A DNA stretch of 64,000 nt from Polaribacter sp. IC073. GTDB taxonomy: Bacteria; Bacteroidota; Bacteroidia; Flavobacteriales; Flavobacteriaceae. Positions 53,425 to 63,984 of the stretch are shown here, in pieces. Made by a program: the position numbers and the translations under genes. The DNA lies in contig NZ_VORS01000002.1 of NCBI RefSeq assembly GCF_007997075.1, positions 372,001 through 436,000 of the forward strand, given 5' to 3'. Numbering within the stretch: the first letter of the stretch is position 1; the number at the start of each line of letters is the position of its first letter. The notes under the pieces are model-generated. The model was not told where the DNA came from, searched no databases, and saw only the letters and a list, made by a program, of their open reading frames with translations.

Positions 53425-56400
53425 ATGAAAATTTTAAAAATAGAACTCCAAAATATAAATTCATTAAAATCTGATTTCCCTATTGTAATCAATTTTGAAA
53501 ATGAACACTTTAAAGATGTTGGTTTGTACGCAATTACAGGGCCAACTGGTGCTGGTAAAACCACTGTTTTAGACGCCATAACCATTGCATTGTATCATAA
53601 TGTACCTCGTTTTAACAATACAAAAGGGACTTTGTTGGACGTGGTAAGTCACGGTGCAAACGATGCTTTTAGTCGCATTACTTTCGAAAATAACAGCGTT
53701 TTATATGAAGCTTTCTGGGGTATAAGAGTTGCAGACAAGTCAGGAAAAAAATATAAAAATGCGAAAGAGGAAGTAAGTTTAAAAAACCTGACGACCAACA
53801 CTATTTTAGCGACTCAAAAAAGGATTTTAATTACTGAAATTATTAATGTTACACAGTTAGATTACAATCAATTTTTAAGATCTGTAATGCTTGCACAAGG
53901 TGAATTTGCCTCTTTTTTAACTGCCAAAGGGCCAGAAAAAGGGAAGTTATTAGAACAAATTACAGGCGAGCAGATTTATAAAAAAATCGGACAGGGTATT
54001 TTAGATAGAAAATCTGAGGAAGAAAAAAAGCTAAAAGAAATTCAGGCGAGAATTAACTCTGATGATATTTTAACAGAAGAAAATAAAATTGAACTGTCTC
54101 AAAAAGACAAAGTTTTAGATGCGAATATCATCCAAACTGAAAAGGACATCAAATCGGTTCAGTTTGTGTTAGATTGGTATTTGAAATATCAAGATTTGAA
54201 TGCGAAATCTGAAACCTTAGATCAGAACGCAAAATCTTTAAGTACTTTTATTGAGAATCATAAACAAGAACTAGACCTGTTAGCTGCAAATGAAAATGCG
54301 ACTCCGTTTAAAGAATTAATTCAGAATTTAAATCGAACAGAAAAAGAAACCACTGAAAAATCCGTTGAATTAAAAACATTAGAAAAACAATTAGCACAAC
54401 TGAAACCTGCAATTGAGCGTATAGAAATTAACATAAAACAGGAAGCAACGACATTAATTAATTCAGGTAAAGAATTTGATGCTTGGTTGCCAAAATTTGA
54501 TTTAATAACCAACTTAGATAGCGAATTAAAAAATGAAATTCAGCATACCCAAAAAGCAACCAAAAGCTTAGAAACGCTAACGCGTGAAATTTCCTTGTTA
54601 AAAGTTGAAGAAAAAAACTTAGCAAGAGAACTTACAGAAACCACTTCAAAAATTAAAAACGAAGAAATTTTTATTGCAAAAAATAGTTTCTTAAAAGAAG
54701 TTGCAACAGAAATATCTAATTGGGCAAGTACTTTAACTTCTTTAAAAGCGAATAAGGAAACACTAAAAACAGCGTCAGAATTTAGTGTTCAAAAAAAGAA
54801 AGAAGTTCTAGATATTACTGCCCGTTTACAAGAAAATAAGAAGAATTTAGATCATAAAATAGGAGAAAAAAAAATAATAGAGAAAGCAATTTCAACTATT
54901 ACAACACAACTATCTAAAAATACACTAACCACAATTTTAGCGGAAGAAAAGAAACTATCTGCAACAGAAACGAACTGGAAACAACTTCAAGGCCTTTCTG
55001 AACTCACCATTAAAGAAGAGAAAGAACTTCAAAAAATAGCAGTACAAAAGAAGTTGTTTTCTTCGGATTTAAAAAGGACTAAAAAACAACTTGAAGACTT
55101 AAAAAAAGAAATAGCAACACAAGAGAAATCGGTTTTAGATGCAGATAAAATTCTAACTTTAGAAAGAAGTATTTCTAAATATGAAGACGACCGGAAGCAT
55201 TTAGTAGAAGGTGAAGCGTGTAGTTTGTGTGGTTCTGAAGAACATCCGTTTGCAGAACATTTAAACGTTATTGGTGTTTCTAAATCTGAACTAGAATTAC
55301 AAATACGAAAAAACGCCTTAAAAATACTGACAGATTCAAAAGCTGAATTAGAGAAAACGGAAGTCAAATTAACCACAAGCATTCATAATTTCACACAACA
55401 AACTACTTCTATTTCTGAGGAATTAAAAGCACTTCAACAAAAAGCAACGCAACTACCTATAGATTGCGAACTAAGAAATACCACGAAGATAGTTCTTGAA
55501 TTACAAACCGTTTCTGAGCACTTAAAATTGATTGCTGAAAAGATAAAAGTGACTCAAAATTTACTTGCTAAAAAAGATGCTTTAGCGGCTACTTTTAAAG
55601 AACAAAATGAGTCTTTTGGTGAGCTAGAAAAAACGGTTGCTACGCTTTTAGAAAAGATTAAAAACACAACTGCAGAAATTGAAATGAATGAGAAGTCGAT
55701 GGTTGAGTTAACTAAAATTTGTACAGATTTAGAAAGCGACTTAACAACAAAATTATCGAAATTTAATTATGAAGTACCAGCAGTTGACAACACCACTGTA
55801 TTCATAAAAGAAATAGAAAACCTAATTGCTAATTTTCATAAAAAACAGCAAGAGGTAAATGCATTAAAAGCAACGTTGACGGTTATTCATACAAAATCGG
55901 GTAATATTACCAAACAACTTGCAACACATGCTAAAACGGAAGCAGAATGCCGTAAAACCATCACCGATGCGAATCTAAAATCTATTGCGTTAAAAACAAA
56001 ACGAATTGCTATTTTGCCTATTGAGGTTTCGGTAGCACAAAAAAGAGAGCAGCTACAATTAATCGACAAGAAAGCAAATAAGAAGTTAGAAAATAGTAAA
56101 GTAGCCATCCAAAAATTACTCGATTCTCAAAAAGAAAGAGAGGTTTTAAAAATTCAAAATAACAAAGAACAAAAGGTTTTAATTCAGGAAATAGCGACTT
56201 TAAAAGCAGCATTATTTTCTGAAATGAAAAATAGTAATTTTGAAACTATAGAAAGCATTGGAAAAGCCTTATTACCCAAAGAACTTGCATTAAAATATGC
56301 AGAGAATAAAGAGCGTATCAAAGAGAATCAACTCAAGTTAAAAACCTTGAAAGACGAAAATATAAAAGCAAAAGCAGCTTTAAACAAAACTAATAACTTT

Positions 56401-57078
56401 GAAACTTCGGAGGCCGAAAGTAAATTGGCTTCGAATTATTTAAAACTAAAAAGAGATCAATTATCTACCGAAAAAGGAAAAATAGTAGAAGCTTTTAGAA
56501 AAGATCAAGAAATTAAAAACAGAAATTTAGAAGTTTACAAAAGAATTGAGGCACAAGAACAAATTTGCACCATTTGGCGAGAATTATTTAAGATTATTGG
56601 AAACTCGAAAGATGCCTTTAATGTCTATGTACAGCGTTTAACCTTAACACAATTATTAGATTTAGCAAATGTGCATTTGTACAAGTTAAATAAGCGCTAT
56701 TCTTTAAAAATGGAAGATGAATACAAGCCAAAAGAAGAACTTAATTTTAATTTAATAGACCATTATCAAACAGATCAAGCAAGATTGGTAGACACGTCTA
56801 GTGGTGGTGAAAAGTTTATTATTAGTTTGGCTTTGGCCTTAGGTCTTTCTGATTTAGCGAGTAAAAACGTAAAAATTGACTCTTTATTTATTGATGAAGG
56901 TTTTGGTACTTTAGATAAAAACACACTAGAAACGGTAATTTCTACTTTAGAAACTTTACAATCTCAAGGCAAAATAATTGGTATTATCTCTCACGTAGAA
57001 AATTTAAAAGAACGCATTCCTACGCAAATACAAATTACTAAAAAAAGCAATGGCGTTAGTGTGGTGGATATAATTTAA
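53425..57078 (+). CDS. sbcC: SbcC, ATPase subunit of SbcCD
   Basis: This 1217-residue Rad50-like SMC protein has Walker A GPTGAGKTT near residues 39-47, then long coiled coils on both sides of the zinc hook CSLC (C599 and C602). The ABC signature SSGGEKF is near residue 1127 and Walker B LFIDEGFGTLD follows. The architecture is complete. It acts with SbcD on DNA ends. A strong terminator follows at 57147-57184. Confidence 0.96.
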   Translation: MKILKIELQNINSLKSDFPIVINFENEHFKDVGLYAITGPTGAGKTTVLDAITIALYHNVPRFNNTKGTLLDVVSHGANDAFSRITFENNSVLYEAFWGIRVADKSGKKYKNAKEEVSLKNLTTNTILATQKRILITEIINVTQLDYNQFLRSVMLAQGEFASFLTAKGPEKGKLLEQITGEQIYKKIGQGILDRKSEEEKKLKEIQARINSDDILTEENKIELSQKDKVLDANIIQTEKDIKSVQFVLDWYLKYQDLNAKSETLDQNAKSLSTFIENHKQELDLLAANENATPFKELIQNLNRTEKETTEKSVELKTLEKQLAQLKPAIERIEINIKQEATTLINSGKEFDAWLPKFDLITNLDSELKNEIQHTQKATKSLETLTREISLLKVEEKNLARELTETTSKIKNEEIFIAKNSFLKEVATEISNWASTLTSLKANKETLKTASEFSVQKKKEVLDITARLQENKKNLDHKIGEKKIIEKAISTITTQLSKNTLTTILAEEKKLSATETNWKQLQGLSELTIKEEKELQKIAVQKKLFSSDLKRTKKQLEDLKKEIATQEKSVLDADKILTLERSISKYEDDRKHLVEGEACSLCGSEEHPFAEHLNVIGVSKSELELQIRKNALKILTDSKAELEKTEVKLTTSIHNFTQQTTSISEELKALQQKATQLPIDCELRNTTKIVLELQTVSEHLKLIAEKIKVTQNLLAKKDALAATFKEQNESFGELEKTVATLLEKIKNTTAEIEMNEKSMVELTKICTDLESDLTTKLSKFNYEVPAVDNTTVFIKEIENLIANFHKKQQEVNALKATLTVIHTKSGNITKQLATHAKTEAECRKTITDANLKSIALKTKRIAILPIEVSVAQKREQLQLIDKKANKKLENSKVAIQKLLDSQKEREVLKIQNNKEQKVLIQEIATLKAALFSEMKNSNFETIESIGKALLPKELALKYAENKERIKENQLKLKTLKDENIKAKAALNKTNNFETSEAESKLASNYLKLKRDQLSTEKGKIVEAFRKDQEIKNRNLEVYKRIEAQEQICTIWRELFKIIGNSKDAFNVYVQRLTLTQLLDLANVHLYKLNKRYSLKMEDEYKPKEELNFNLIDHYQTDQARLVDTSSGGEKFIISLALALGLSDLASKNVKIDSLFIDEGFGTLDKNTLETVISTLETLQSQGKIIGIISHVENLKERIPTQIQITKKSNGVSVVDII

Positions 57079-57146
57079 GGCCTCTATTAAGGAAGAACCA
57101 TCTGAGAAAGTGAATACATATAATTAATTCAACTTTAATTACTCAC

Positions 57147-57184
57147 AAAAAAAATAGGGAAGTTTCCACTTCCCTATTTTTTAT
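57147..57184. terminator. Bidirectional terminator
   Basis: AAAATAGGGAAGT (57151-57163) and ACTTCCCTATTTT (57168-57180) form a 13-bp stem with a four-base loop. A- and T-runs flank it, serving sbcC and the convergent methyltransferase gene. Confidence 0.88.
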
Positions 57185-57201
57185 ATCTTATATATTAAAA
57201 A

Positions 57202-58281
57202 CTATACCTTAGTTAAAACCCAAAGTTGCACTTCTTCGGCAGCACGCCAAGTCTGATTTCGTTTTGTTTTATCAGAAGCGGTTTTTACAGTTTTCTTTAA
57301 ACATTTTTCTAATTTAAAACGGACACCTTTTGCCAATTCTTTTTCTATTGGGTGTTCTTTAGAAACGTTCGTTATTTCTGCCAAATTAGAAAACAACACC
57401 ACTAATTTTCCATCTTTCGATAAGCGGTTATTCGCTTCAGCAAAAAACTTTGGAAACAAGTTTTTATTGTAATAAATAGCTTCGTCTATATTTTCTATTG
57501 GAGATGATGCTGGCAACCAAGGCGGATTAAAAACAATTAGTTCTGCTTCTTTTTCTATCGTAGCAAAAAGGTTTCCGTAAAACAATTCAATTTTACGAGA
57601 CAATTTGGTATCGCCCATAAACTCTTGTAAACCAACAATTGCATTCGGATTGGTGTCTGTACCAAATACTTTCTGAAAACCATGTTGTACCAATTGAAAA
57701 GAAAGCACACCACTACCAATACCAATATCTATCGCAGATTTTTTAGGCCCTTCATAACGCTTTAACCAATTATCGAACAAGATTAAATGATCGAAACGCG
57801 TTGGAAAATACGTACCATAAAAAGGATGAATTTTATTTCTTAAAACAGGTACTTTAATTCCGTTTGTAAACCATTGCCAAGCACTGTTTAGACCTTGAAC
57901 TTGCGGAAACGTTAAGAAAAAACTGTTATTATCTGGATACAATTTTTCTAACCAACCAATACTAGGCGCTTTTTTTAAAACAACTTCGTGTTTCTTAATT
58001 TTCACTAAAACCTGGTTCGAAAGCTGATGATATGCTGCACGATAGGCACGTTGTTCTGAAAACGTCTTATTTGGCATCCTATTTTTTAAATGTTTGTGCA
58101 ACTCTTTTAAAAGTAACATTCCGTTGCTATAAAATTCAGTAATCAAAACCGATTTCCCTTCTTTCATTGCGTAAATGGTTTCTCTTACGTCTGTTGTACT
58201 TTCAAATTTTATTAAATCGTCTCCAGGAACAATTGGTGTTGGTTTGTTTATTTGGATATCAGAATTCATGTATTGTGGCAT
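57202..58281 (-). CDS. Class I SAM-dependent methyltransferase
   Basis: This 359-residue protein has an N-terminal domain of about 170 residues and a C-terminal Rossmann methyltransferase. The SAM loop is AIDIGIGSGVLSFQLVQ, the acidic strand end is VFGTDTNPNAI, and the catalytic motif NPPWLP is typical of enzymes that methylate amide or exocyclic base nitrogens (HemK or RsmC/RlmG-like). The split layout resembles rRNA guanine-N2 methyltransferases. The substrate is not certain. It has its own promoter match upstream. Confidence 0.8.
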   Translation of the reverse strand: MPQYMNSDIQINKPTPIVPGDDLIKFESTTDVRETIYAMKEGKSVLITEFYSNGMLLLKELHKHLKNRMPNKTFSEQRAYRAAYHQLSNQVLVKIKKHEVVLKKAPSIGWLEKLYPDNNSFFLTFPQVQGLNSAWQWFTNGIKVPVLRNKIHPFYGTYFPTRFDHLILFDNWLKRYEGPKKSAIDIGIGSGVLSFQLVQHGFQKVFGTDTNPNAIVGLQEFMGDTKLSRKIELFYGNLFATIEKEAELIVFNPPWLPASSPIENIDEAIYYNKNLFPKFFAEANNRLSKDGKLVVLFSNLAEITNVSKEHPIEKELAKGVRFKLEKCLKKTVKTASDKTKRNQTWRAAEEVQLWVLTKV

Positions 58282-58369
58282 TATAACGAATTGCAGATAA
58301 ATAAAATTTGCAAATCGTGCGTTTAAAAATTGACTTATAAAAGGTATTTTAAAACCTCATATTATTTGG

Positions 58370-58377
58370 CAAAGATA
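58370..58377 (-). promoter_or_regulatory. Candidate -7 element for the methyltransferase gene
   Basis: The reverse strand reads TATCTTTG, a full TAnnTTTG match, giving a leader of about 80 nt. Confidence 0.45.
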
Positions 58378-58576
58378 CTTTTTAAAACCTAGGAAAAGGG
58401 ATAATAATATAAATAGCATCGATTTATAAGCATCCTTTTTTCTACCTCTTAAATCATCAATTTTTGAAAGCATTTTTTAAAGAATCCATAAAAATAACGA
58501 AAGAAGTTTATTAAGGGTTTAATTTTATTTTATTATTCAGATATTTGTGTAAAGAATTCTTATTTACACAACTCAA

Positions 58577-61474
58577 ATGATTCAAAATACAGTTTTAGAA
58601 CAACTTCATCAATCACTTTCTGGTGATGTCCTTTTCGATAGTTTACACAAAACTTTATACGCTACAGACGCTTCTGTATATCGAAAAATTCCGTTAGCTG
58701 TTGCGTTTCCAAAAGATGCAAAAGACTTAAAAACATTAATTTATTTTGCTACAAAAAACAAAATTACGCTGATACCAAGAACCGCTGGAACTTCCTTGGC
58801 TGGCCAATGTGTTGGAGACGGAATTGTGGTAGATGTTTCTAAACATTTTACGAACATGATCTCTTTTGATGAAGCCGCAAAAACCATCAAATTAGAGCCA
58901 GGAATTGTAAGAGATTCTCTAAATGTGTATTTAAAACCTTTCGGCTTGTTTTTTGGCCCGAATACTTCTACATCTAACCGTTGTATGATGGGCGGAATGG
59001 TTGGTAATAATTCTTCTGGAAGTACGTCTATAAAATACGGCGTTACCCGTGATAAAGTGTTAGAAATTGATGCGATTTTAAGTGACGGAAGTTCGGTTGT
59101 TTTTAAAGAAATTACGTCGGCAGCATTCATCAATAAAACCAAAGAAAATACCCAAGAGGGACAAATTTATAAAAGTATTTTTGACGAACTTTCTAACGAA
59201 AAAAATCAGCAAGAAATAAAAAATGAGTTTCCGAAAGAAACCATTCATAGAAGATGTACAGGTTATGCGGTAGATGAATTGTTAATCTCCGATTTATTTG
59301 GCGGAACTTCACCAACCATAAATGTTGCGAAATTATTAGCTGGTAGTGAAGGTACTTTGGCTTTTTCAACAGCAATTACATTACAATTAGATGCTTTACC
59401 TCCAGCTGAAAGTATTATGGTGTGTACGCATTTTACAAGTATTAATGAAAGCTTATTAGCTACGGTAACTGCCATGAATCATAATTTGTACAATTGCGAA
59501 TTAATGGATAAAACCATTTTAGATTGTACAAAGAACAACAGAGATTTGGCTAAAAATCGTTTCTTTTTACAAGGAGATCCAGAAGCTATTTTAATGTTAG
59601 AAGTTTCTGCAAACACACTTGCAGAAGCAGAAGTTTTAGCAAATAATTTAATTGCAGATTTAGATAAAAATAACTTCGGGTACTACCATCCAAAAGTATA
59701 CGGAAAAGACATTGCAAAAGTTCATTATTTAAGAAAGGCAGGTTTAGGTGCTTTGGGAAATATGATTGGGGATAAAAAGGCGGTGGCATGTATTGAAGAT
59801 ACGGCGGTGGCTTTAGAAGATTTACCAAACTATATTACAGAGTTTACTCAAATAATGTCTAATTACAAACAAAATGCAGTGTATTATGCACATGCAGGTG
59901 CTGGCGAATTACATTTACGTCCGATTTTGAACTTAAAAAAGAAAGAAGATGTTGTGTTATTTCGAAAAATCACGACTGAAACGGCGCTGTTGGTTAAAAA
60001 ATACAAAGGTTCTTTTTCAGGAGAACATGGAGACGGAATTGTACGTGCAGAGTTTATTCCTTTAATGATTGGAGAACAGAATTATCAATTATTAAGACGT
60101 ATTAAAAAAGCCTTTGACCCAAACAATGTGTTCAATCAAGGCAAAATTACTGATGCTTTTGCGATGGATGAAAGTCTGCGTTATGAAATTGATAGAATTG
60201 AACCAGAAATAGCAACCATTCAAGATTTTTCTGACAGTGAAGGAATTTTAAAGTTGGCAGAAAAATGCAACGGTTCTGGCGATTGTAGAAAACCTGTAGA
60301 AGCTGGCGGAACGATGTGCCCAAGTTACAGAGCGACCAAAAACGAGAAAGATACTACAAGAGCAAGAGCAAATACTTTACGTGAATTTTTAACAAATTCA
60401 GACGAAGTAAATAAATTTAATCACAAAGAATTAAAAGATGTTTTCGATTTGTGTTTAAGTTGTAAAGCCTGTGCATCTGAATGCCCAAGTAACGTAGACA
60501 TTGCCACGATGAAAGCAGAGTTTTTATATCAATATCAAGAAACAAACGGCTATTCTTTTAGAAGTAAATTGTTTGCCAACAATGTAAAATACAACAAATT
60601 AGGTAGCATTGCTCCTGCCCTAACAAATGCTATTTTAAATACTCCTTTTGCAAAAGCAGCCATGGGCGTTGCACAGAAAAGAAGTGTGCCTAAGTTGGCT
60701 TCGAAAACTTTAAAGAGCTGGTATAAAAAACAGCCAAAATCTACCCATAAAAAAATTGTTTATTTATTTTGTGATGAATTTACCAACTTTTACGATGTAG
60801 CAATAGGAAAAGATGCCTTTTCTCTTTTTGAAAAATTAGGGTATAACTTACAAATTATAGCTCATGAAGAATCTGGAAGAAGCTTTATTTCTAAAGGATT
60901 TTTAAAACAAGCAAAAGCAGTTTGTAACCTAAATGTAGCAACTTTTAAAGATATTATTACAGCAGAAACACCTTTAATAGGAATAGAACCTTCTGCAATT
61001 CTAACCTTTAGAGATGAATATATTCGGTTAGCAGACGATAAAGCATCGGCAGAAAAAATAGCGGAAAATATATTTACTTTTGAAGAGTTTCTTGCGAAAG
61101 AGGTTGAAAAAGGTGATTTAGATACTTCGCTGTTTACCGCAGAAGCGAAGACACTTAAAATACACGGACATTGTCATCAAAAAGCATTGTCTGGAACGCA
61201 TGCAAGTTTTCAGATTTTAAATATTCCAGCAAACTATAAAGTAACCATTATTAATTCTGGTTGTTGCGGAATGGCAGGTTCTTTCGGGTATGAAAAAGAA
61301 CATTACGAACTTTCAATGCAAGTTGGTGAAGACACCTTGTTTCCAAAAGTAAGAAATACGCCAATAGAAACAGAAATTGTTGCTGCAGGAACAAGTTGCA
61401 GGCATCAAATTTTTGATGGTACAAAACGTGTTGCAAAACACCCAATCACAATTTTAAAAGAAGCGTTGGTTTAA
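58577..61474 (+). CDS. FAD-linked oxidase fused to an Fe-S (GlcF/CCG) domain
   Basis: This 965-residue protein is a fusion. Residues 1 to about 530 are a FAD PCMH-type oxidase (PRTAGTSLAGQCVG, GGMVGNNSSGSTS, then the C-terminal oxidase domain with GEHGDGIVRAEF). After it come Fe-S cysteines (C564, C570 in CNGSGDC; then CLSCKACASECP from C626). Two CCG-type motifs follow (HGHCHQKAL and NSGCCGMAGSFG). The layout matches D-lactate or glycolate dehydrogenases that feed electrons to quinones at the membrane. The substrate is not fixed by sequence. Confidence 0.87.
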   Translation: MIQNTVLEQLHQSLSGDVLFDSLHKTLYATDASVYRKIPLAVAFPKDAKDLKTLIYFATKNKITLIPRTAGTSLAGQCVGDGIVVDVSKHFTNMISFDEAAKTIKLEPGIVRDSLNVYLKPFGLFFGPNTSTSNRCMMGGMVGNNSSGSTSIKYGVTRDKVLEIDAILSDGSSVVFKEITSAAFINKTKENTQEGQIYKSIFDELSNEKNQQEIKNEFPKETIHRRCTGYAVDELLISDLFGGTSPTINVAKLLAGSEGTLAFSTAITLQLDALPPAESIMVCTHFTSINESLLATVTAMNHNLYNCELMDKTILDCTKNNRDLAKNRFFLQGDPEAILMLEVSANTLAEAEVLANNLIADLDKNNFGYYHPKVYGKDIAKVHYLRKAGLGALGNMIGDKKAVACIEDTAVALEDLPNYITEFTQIMSNYKQNAVYYAHAGAGELHLRPILNLKKKEDVVLFRKITTETALLVKKYKGSFSGEHGDGIVRAEFIPLMIGEQNYQLLRRIKKAFDPNNVFNQGKITDAFAMDESLRYEIDRIEPEIATIQDFSDSEGILKLAEKCNGSGDCRKPVEAGGTMCPSYRATKNEKDTTRARANTLREFLTNSDEVNKFNHKELKDVFDLCLSCKACASECPSNVDIATMKAEFLYQYQETNGYSFRSKLFANNVKYNKLGSIAPALTNAILNTPFAKAAMGVAQKRSVPKLASKTLKSWYKKQPKSTHKKIVYLFCDEFTNFYDVAIGKDAFSLFEKLGYNLQIIAHEESGRSFISKGFLKQAKAVCNLNVATFKDIITAETPLIGIEPSAILTFRDEYIRLADDKASAEKIAENIFTFEEFLAKEVEKGDLDTSLFTAEAKTLKIHGHCHQKALSGTHASFQILNIPANYKVTIINSGCCGMAGSFGYEKEHYELSMQVGEDTLFPKVRNTPIETEIVAAGTSCRHQIFDGTKRVAKHPITILKEALV

Positions 61475-61611
61475 TACTTAAATTTAGATAAATAAAAGAA
61501 GTCTACAGATTGTAAAATCATTGCTTTTTCGTTCCTTTGATTTTCTTTAAATTGACAACAATACCAGCATATTATAACAATAACTATTTTAAAAGAAGTA
61601 ATTCTCTAATT

Positions 61612-62601
61612 ATGGCAAAATACAAAGCAGATTCAGATAGATATAATAAAATGAACTATAGAAGAACAGGAAATAGCGGTTTGCTTTTACCCGAAATTTC
61701 TTTAGGTTTGTGGCATAATTTTGGTAAAAATGACGATTTTGATAATGCTAGAAATCTATTAAAGTGTGCTTTCGATAACGGAATTACGCATTTTGATCTA
61801 GCCAATAATTATGGTCCTCCTTATGGTTCTGCAGAAAAAACATTTGGGAAAATATTAAAAAAAGACTTTAAAAAATATAGAGATCAATTGATTATTTCCT
61901 CGAAAGCAGGATATGATATGTGGGAAGGTCCTTATGGAGATTTTGGTTCTAAAAAGTATTTGGTTGCTAGTTTAGATCAAAGTTTAAAACGGATGGGTTT
62001 AGACTATGTAGATATTTTTTATCATCACAGACCAGATTATGATACGCCTTTAGAAGAAACCATGGGTACTCTAGATTTAATGGTGAGACAAGGAAAAGCG
62101 CTTTATATTGGTTTGTCTAATTATCAACCAAAAGAAGCAGAAAAAGCATTTAAAATATTGAAAGATTTAGGAACGCCTTGTTTAATTCACCAACCAAGAT
62201 ATAGTTTATTTGATCGTTGGATAGAAGATGGTTTGTTAGATTTATTAGGAAAATCTGGTGTTGGAGCCATTTGTTTCTCACCTTTAGCACAAGGAATGCT
62301 TACAGATAAATACATTAACGGATTGCCAAAAGATTCGAGAGCTGTTAAAGATGGGCGTTATCTAAAAACAGATAAAGTGATGGAAATGCTTCCTAAAATT
62401 AAAGCATTGAACGAAATTGCAGAAAGTAGAAAGCAAAATTTAGCACAAATGGCTATTTCTTGGATTTTAAAAGATGATCGGATTACTTCTGTTTTAATTG
62501 GTGCAAGTAAAACCGAGCAAATTTTAGACAGTGTAAAAGCCATTGAAAACACCCTTTTTTCTGAAAAAGAAATAATTGCTATTGATGCAATTTTAAAATA
62601 A
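61612..62601 (+). CDS. Aldo/keto reductase, YghZ-like
   Basis: The ATG at 61612 gives 329 residues and the N-terminus MAKYKADSDRYNKMNYRRTG, typical of the YghZ/MgrA group; an earlier start adds 25 unconserved residues. The catalytic tetrad is visible: D and Y in HFDLANNYGPPYGSAE, K in SSKAGYDMW and H in YHHRPDYDT. The NADPH site is in SVLIGASKTEQI. Members reduce L-glyceraldehyde 3-phosphate or methylglyoxal. Confidence 0.88.
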   Translation: MAKYKADSDRYNKMNYRRTGNSGLLLPEISLGLWHNFGKNDDFDNARNLLKCAFDNGITHFDLANNYGPPYGSAEKTFGKILKKDFKKYRDQLIISSKAGYDMWEGPYGDFGSKKYLVASLDQSLKRMGLDYVDIFYHHRPDYDTPLEETMGTLDLMVRQGKALYIGLSNYQPKEAEKAFKILKDLGTPCLIHQPRYSLFDRWIEDGLLDLLGKSGVGAICFSPLAQGMLTDKYINGLPKDSRAVKDGRYLKTDKVMEMLPKIKALNEIAESRKQNLAQMAISWILKDDRITSVLIGASKTEQILDSVKAIENTLFSEKEIIAIDAILK

Positions 62602-62677
62602 AGGGAGATTATACCCTAAAAACCTTCAAAAATAAAAACTATCTTTAAATAATTATCATCACTTAATGTATTATTTA

Positions 62678-63220
62678 ATGATCATAAAGAAAAAATTCCC
62701 TCTCTTTTTCTTACTATTTATAATGAGTAGTGCTATTACTTGTGCTCAAAATTCTATAAATTTTTCTTTACATCAAGATTTTAAATTGTTAGTTTTTGGA
62801 GATCAGTTAGGAAATAGAGCAGGTACTTTAGATCTTATTGCTCGTGTTAAATATGAAGCTAAAGACCGTCCGTTAGGCTTTGTGATTTATGGTTTAGAAT
62901 ATGAAAAAGCATTATTAGCAGATCCTTATACTAGACTGGGGAGCTTTGCAGGTTTTACTTTTATGGATATTTTTAATGATTATAATTTCCATGCAACTTC
63001 TTCTTTGGGAGCTGGGTTTATCAACCGAAAAGAACATACTCTTTTTAGTTGGTCTGCTTCTATACAACTAGATTATTTTATCACTAGTAGTTTAAAAATA
63101 AGTGTTTTAAATCAACTTACAGAGAGAACAGATTTAAAAGTACTTTACGGAGATTTAAAATATAGATACAGCTTATTTGTTGGACTAGAAATTAGATTGT
63201 TTGGGCTAAACAAAAATTAA
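62678..63220 (+). CDS. Small exported beta-barrel-like protein
   Basis: From ATG 62678 (an ATG four codons earlier is also open) the protein has a signal peptide (FPLFFLLFIMSSAITCAQ). About 160 residues of alternating strands follow (FSLHQDFKLLVFGD, GFVIYGLEYEKA, FSWSASIQLDYFI, YRYSLFVGLEIRLFG). The pattern suggests a small outer-membrane barrel. No family is recognised. The stop overlaps the convergent acyltransferase gene by four bases. Confidence 0.65.
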   Translation: MIIKKKFPLFFLLFIMSSAITCAQNSINFSLHQDFKLLVFGDQLGNRAGTLDLIARVKYEAKDRPLGFVIYGLEYEKALLADPYTRLGSFAGFTFMDIFNDYNFHATSSLGAGFINRKEHTLFSWSASIQLDYFITSSLKISVLNQLTERTDLKVLYGDLKYRYSLFVGLEIRLFGLNKN

Positions 63221-63984
63221 GAACTCCAAAACTCACGTTTTTTATTTAATTCTTCTTCTTCTTCTGTAAGTTCTTCTAATTCTTTGACAGATAATACTTT
63301 TAAGAAAGAAGGGTGCTGTTCAATTGCAAATTCAATTTTTGTAACAATATCTGCAACACTTTCATTTTCATAATCTATTTCCAATGGTTCTTTAATAACC
63401 ATAGATTGCAACACGTTTCGCTTTTTTATACTCAAGCCTTTCTTATCAAAAGAACGTCTAAACCCATCGATTACAATTGGTACAACAACAGGCTTACATG
63501 TTTTTATAATATGAGCAGTTCCTCTTCTAATTGGTTTAAAAGGGGTAGTTGTTCCTTGAGGAAATGTAATAACCCAACCATCTTTTATCGCTTTTTGAAT
63601 ATTAGATATATCAGAATTTTTAACTTGTCTGTTTACATTCTTACCTGCACTTCGCCATGTTCTGTCTATAGAAACAGAACCTGCATAGGCAAATATTTTT
63701 GGTAACAAACCAGATTTCATCGTTTCACCTGCAGCCACAAAATAAATATTTAATTTTGGATGCCAGATATAACCAATATTCTTTATAGAATCGTCTCTAC
63801 CACTTAATGAAGCATTAAATACATGAAACATCGCTGCAACATCTGCAAAATAAGTTTGGTGATTCGAGATAAATAAAACGTTATTATCTGGTAAATTTCT
63901 CAATATTTCTGAACCTTCTATCTGTAAATTATTAAATTTACGATATCTCCCATGAGAAATCAATCCAAAGATTCTAATAATCAT
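63217..63984 (-). CDS. PlsC-type 1-acylglycerol-3-phosphate acyltransferase family
   Basis: This enzyme of about 255 residues carries the acyltransferase motifs SNHQTYFAD (NHx4D), YAGSVSIDRTWR and FPQGTTTPF, where most family members have FPEGTR. It probably acylates a lysophospholipid at the inner membrane. I take the ATG at 63982-63984 as start; the frame is open to the window edge, so it may begin further upstream. The C-terminus is acidic and lysine-rich. Confidence 0.78.
   Translation of the reverse strand: MIIRIFGLISHGRYRKFNNLQIEGSEILRNLPDNNVLFISNHQTYFADVAAMFHVFNASLSGRDDSIKNIGYIWHPKLNIYFVAAGETMKSGLLPKIFAYAGSVSIDRTWRSAGKNVNRQVKNSDISNIQKAIKDGWVITFPQGTTTPFKPIRRGTAHIIKTCKPVVVPIVIDGFRRSFDKKGLSIKKRNVLQSMVIKEPLEIDYENESVADIVTKIEFAIEQHPSFLKVLSVKELEELTEEEEELNKKREFWSS

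Noticed and set aside
58282..58576. Search for a regulatory RNA or small gene between the methyltransferase and FAD-oxidase genes
   Set aside because: Only the divergent promoter region is seen; a GATATTTG before the oxidase gene is a one-mismatch promoter match with little support.
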